Part shown: one piece after another, positions 49,421 to 52,023 of the stretch
Layout: each line of letters opens with the position of its first letter
How positions within the stretch are numbered: position 1 is the first letter of the stretch
From: Oscillospiraceae bacterium
GTDB taxonomy: Bacteria > Bacillota > Clostridia > Oscillospirales > Acutalibacteraceae
Direction of reading: 5' to 3'
Length of the DNA stretch: 52,023 nt
Assembly (NCBI GenBank): GCA_015065505.1
Contig: SVQE01000010.1
Coordinates: forward strand, 1 to 52,023
Notes under the pieces: generated by a model
Seen by the model: the letters and a program-made list of their open reading frames with translations, nothing else
What the model was told of the DNA's origin: nothing
The model's database searches: none
Made by a program: the position numbers and the translations under genes

Positions 49421-50284
49421 ATTACGAATTACGAATTACGGTTCGTTTGTGAGCGCTGCCGGTGGCAGATGAAGCGAACAAAAAGAACTGCCGAACGGTC
49501 AAAATTTGTCGGCGCTCCAAGCCGAAACAAATTTTGGGAACCGTTGGTCGAGAATGACGAATTTCGGGGCGCGGAAATGCGCCGAAGGTTTAACATTTGT
49601 TTCATTTATCGAATTTGTAGGGCGCGACCCCCGGACGCGCCGCAGAGAAGAGTTCGTTTCATTCATCCGTTGTTGTAACAAATGCGTTATTGCAACGGCG
49701 CATTAGCGTATACAGGGGTCAGACCCCTGTATACGCTAAATGACGAATGACGAATTACGAATGACGAATTGTGGTTTCTCGCTACGCTCGGTCAATAATA
49801 AAAGCCTCCCCTGTGTAAGGGGAGGTGGCTGCCTTGGCAGTCGGAGGGGTTGTAACAAATGTGTTATTGCAACGGCGTGTCGAGGGCGTCGCGCCCTACA
49901 AATTCGTTAAATGATACGAATACTAAACTTTTGGCGCATTATTGCGCCCCGAAAACTCGAAACTCGAAACTCGCAACGCGCAACTACGTATACAGGGGTC
50001 TGACCCCTGTATACGTTAAGGTGTTATTGCAACGGCGCGTCGAGGGCGTCGCGCCCTACGATAGTTCGCCGAAACACATTATATAATAGCCGTGCGCAAG
50101 ACCATATAATTCCGCATTCAAAATTAAATCTAAATATTTCCGGTTGACAAAAATGAAAAAACGGGTTATAATGGAACAAATGTTCGATAAAGCGATGAGG
50201 GTTGACTTTTTAAACAATCCCTCCGCCTCGCAGGCTCGGCACCTCCCTTTGGTAAAGGGAGGCAAGAATAGGTTAGGTGATTAT
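49421..50284. repeat. Intergenic repeat mosaic
   Basis: No gene is supported here. In order: an ATTACGA array (49421-49440); the second copy of the 111-bp hairpin element (49440-49550); GC-rich GGGCGCGACCCCCGGACGCGCC; an 18-bp-arm palindrome (49703-49739) directly followed by four ATGACGA/ATTACGA heptamers (49740-49767) and the TTTCTCGCTACGCTCGGTC tail; a CCTCCCCT/AGGGGAGG repeat half (49801-49856); AACTCGAA arrays (about 49948-49984); a second 15-bp-arm palindrome (49986-50016); three copies of GTTATTGCAACGGCG; and a CCTCCCTTTGGTAAAGGGAGG hairpin just before dinB. Confidence 0.78.
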
Positions 50285-51514
50285 ATGGAAAGAACGATTC
50301 TTCATGTTGACTGCAATAAGTTCTATGCCTCTGTTGAATGCCTTTACAGACCCGATATAAGAAACAAGCCCGTTGCTGTTGGCGGAAGCCCCGAAAGCCG
50401 CCACGGAATAATCTTAACCAAAAACGAAATTGCATCAAAATACGGTTTAACTGTTGGTGAGCCTCTCTGGAAGGCAAGGCAGAAATGCCCCGATTTGATT
50501 ATTGTTCCGCCGAATTATCCGCTTTATCTGCGCTTTTCGAAGCTTGCAAGAATGATTTATGAGGATTACAGCGAATATATAGAGCCCTTCGGTCTTGATG
50601 AAAGCTGGCTTGATGTAAGCGGCGATATGAGAAGCGGTGAAGAGATTGCCGAGGAAATCAGGCAAAGGGTTAAGGATGAACTCGGAATAACGGTCAGCAT
50701 AGGCGTAAGCTTCAACAAAATATTTGCAAAGCTCGGCTCTGATTATAAAAAGCCCGACGCCATTACGGTTATCAGCAAAGAAAATTTCAAAGAAATTGCT
50801 TTCCCCCTTCCGTGCACTGATTTGCTTATGGTTGGCAGGTCAACGGGCAGAAAGCTTTTGTCCTACGGCGTAAACACAATAGGGGATATAGCAAATTCCG
50901 ATATTGAGTTTATGAAAAGTGTTTTCGGAAAACACGGCGAAATGCTCTGGAATTTTGCAAACGGGCTTGATGCATCACCCGTTAAGCACAAGGATGAAGT
51001 AACGCCCCTTAAAAGCGTTGGCAATTCAACAACAACTTCAAGGGATTTGGTTAATCTTAATGATGTTAAAACTGTTTTCAGGGTGCTTTGCGAAAGCGTC
51101 GGAACAAGGCTCAGAGAGCAGAATTTAAAGGGCAAAACAATAACAATATGGGTCAGGGACAGCGCCCTTAATTCATTCACAAGGCAAAAAAGAATGGCTG
51201 CCTATACGGATATAAGCACCGAGCTTCTTGATAATGCAATGCAGCTTTTTCTGAAAAACTACACGGGCAATTTCAAAATCCGTTCCCTTGGCGTTTCGGT
51301 TAATGATTTTGATTTTGAATACGAGCAGTTTGATTTTGCAAAAAGCGTTGAAAAAAGGGATAAGCTTGAAAAAATCGAAACAACAATAGATGTTTTAAAG
51401 CGCCGTTTCGGAAACTATTGCATTGTTCGCGCCTGCCAGCTCGGAGATAAAGAGCTTTCGGGCTTCAATCCCCACGATGAACACATAATCCACCCGATAA
51501 GTTACTTTGCATAG
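50285..51514 (+). CDS. dinB: DNA polymerase IV (Y family)
   Basis: 409 aa from the ATG after GGTGATTAT; an open frame extends upstream through a repeat hairpin but has no good site. ILHVDCNKFYASVECLYRP holds the first catalytic Asp and steric-gate region, GLDESWLDVSGD the second Asp-Glu pair, and TVSIGVSFNKIFAKLGSDYKKPDAI the thumb-palm boundary. The helix-hairpin-helix thumb and little-finger domain follow. It performs translesion synthesis. The last residues do not show a clear beta-clamp peptide. The small conserved protein downstream is a plausible partner by position. Confidence 0.92.
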   Translation: MERTILHVDCNKFYASVECLYRPDIRNKPVAVGGSPESRHGIILTKNEIASKYGLTVGEPLWKARQKCPDLIIVPPNYPLYLRFSKLARMIYEDYSEYIEPFGLDESWLDVSGDMRSGEEIAEEIRQRVKDELGITVSIGVSFNKIFAKLGSDYKKPDAITVISKENFKEIAFPLPCTDLLMVGRSTGRKLLSYGVNTIGDIANSDIEFMKSVFGKHGEMLWNFANGLDASPVKHKDEVTPLKSVGNSTTTSRDLVNLNDVKTVFRVLCESVGTRLREQNLKGKTITIWVRDSALNSFTRQKRMAAYTDISTELLDNAMQLFLKNYTGNFKIRSLGVSVNDFDFEYEQFDFAKSVEKRDKLEKIETTIDVLKRRFGNYCIVRACQLGDKELSGFNPHDEHIIHPISYFA

Positions 51515-51525
51515 AGCAAAGTAAA

Positions 51526-51553
51526 ATTACGAATTACGAGTTACGAATTACGA
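51526..51553. repeat. ATTACGA heptamer array between dinB and the small gene
   Basis: Four heptamers (ATTACGA x2, GTTACGA, ATTACGA) then ATTTCGGGTCGCAAGCGACG, with a GTCGC/GCGAC hairpin. Confidence 0.82.
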
Positions 51554-51621
51554 ATTTCGGGTCGCAAGCGACGATTATAATTTTCTTCTGCAAGACTCAA
51601 AACTTGAAAGGACTAAGTAAA

Positions 51622-51882
51622 ATGATAAAATTTGATGTTCCCGAATATAATAACCCCGATAAGCACTATACCGAGGTTAAAGCAATTTTTGATATGGAGG
51701 GCAATATTATGCCCATATCCATGAAATATAATGACGAAGAATTTGAAATAGACCGTATAACGGATATCCGTCCTGCCGCCTCGCTGAAATCGGGCGGTGC
51801 AGGCATCCGCTACACCTGCTTTATAGAAGGCAGGCAAACTTATTTGTTTTTAGAGGAAACTAAATGGTTTTATGAAAATTAA
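51622..51882 (+). CDS. Conserved 86-aa protein downstream of dinB
   Basis: 86 aa from the ATG preceded by GAAAGGACTAAGTAAA. The second half reads FEIDRITDIRPAASLKSGGAGIRYTCFIEGRQTYLFLEETKWF, a compact beta-rich pattern that I associate with small Clostridia proteins encoded beside dinB, from memory. No catalytic motif is apparent. It could regulate or assist the polymerase, but that rests only on position. Confidence 0.68.
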   Translation: MIKFDVPEYNNPDKHYTEVKAIFDMEGNIMPISMKYNDEEFEIDRITDIRPAASLKSGGAGIRYTCFIEGRQTYLFLEETKWFYEN

Positions 51883-52023
51883 AGCTTAAAATGAGCTGCG
51901 AGTTCCGCGTGCCAAGTTCCGAGTTTGAGGTATACGACCAACGGTGCCCAAAATTTGTTTCGGCTTGGAGCGCCGACAAATTTTGACCGTTCGGCAGTTC
52001 TTCGTCCAAAGATAATCCGCGAT
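51883..52023. repeat. AACTCG-type array and inverted partial 111-bp element
   Basis: GAGTTCCGCGTGCCAAGTTCCGAG-type units at about 51897-51928 precede an inverted copy of the dispersed element (51935-52003), starting CGACCAACGGTGCCC. The window ends inside this repeat-rich gap. Confidence 0.72.

Noticed and set aside
49469-50086. Short frames in the repeat mosaic before dinB
   Set aside because: They consist of 111-bp element and heptamer sequence, and the same peptides recur in other copies of the repeats.

Overview
The window looks like a chromosomal segment of an uncultured gut-type Clostridia, most likely order Oscillospirales (Ruminococcaceae-like). This is inference, not a species call. 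The pointers are moderate GC, Gram-positive ribosome binding sites (AAGGAGG or GGTGA), no outer-membrane genes, a DUF3787-type small protein resembling spore-surface proteins, budA, several zinc-ribbon membrane proteins, large secreted repeat proteins, and gaps packed with short palindromic repeats. Two tRNA genes (Asn-GTT and Pro-CGG) are present. There is no rRNA, CRISPR array, integrase or transposase.

Layout. 1-300: a 120-bp tandem, palindromic intergenic repeat. 316-2643: a tight four-gene operon (GH28 pectinase-type hydrolase, SecB-like chaperone, small Cys protein, C39-like cysteine peptidase). 2819-3472: a Gln/Asn-rich secreted or membrane protein. 3519-10620 (minus): the most unusual locus, with a zinc-ribbon/GRAM-like membrane protein, a 104-aa protein, an 842-aa HExxH metallopeptidase with a ParB-like domain and a long Glu/Pro repeat tail, a soluble VirD4/TraD-type ATPase, and a zinc-ribbon single-pass protein. 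10805-12154: HAD phosphatase and nucleoside phosphorylase. 12358-13977: an SDF symporter with an RsbW-like ATPase domain at its N-terminus. 14153-19797: a 1784-aa secreted beta-helix/InlB-repeat protein followed by a 43-aa peptide gene and a decayed copy of it.

20650-28693: tRNA-Asn, a small DUF3787-like protein, then hemW, typA, glnS, gltX and a membrane-anchored protein, the last five on the minus strand and spaced by short tandem-repeat arrays. 28802-33300: tRNA-Pro followed by an apparent 4-kb islet with an MmeI-type restriction-modification enzyme and a one-TM protein. A repeated block at each end is a 21-codon hydrophobic ORF (intact on the left, truncated on the right) plus its terminator. 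33477-40110: budA, an FAD oxidoreductase, two acetyltransferases, an Fe-S aldo/keto reductase, a secreted alpha/beta hydrolase with a FnIII tail, and a ferritin-like protein. 40241-46751: GH95-like, carboxylesterase and GH31 genes, which together would suit acetylated, fucosylated plant xyloglucan side chains. 46915-49377: a secreted protein with zinc-ribbon-like repeats and a FnIII tail. 49378-50284: a mosaic of intergenic repeats. 50285-51882: DNA polymerase IV and a small conserved partner.

The best candidate for an undescribed system is the 3519-10620 cluster. It has a promoter, tight spacing and membrane/ATPase/protease parts, but no recognisable conjugation relaxase or channel. The repeat ecology (tRNA 3'-end scars joined to one conserved module, heptamer arrays, T-arm-like palindromes that supply stop codons) is the second theme. 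All family calls come from reading motifs; no database search was run.
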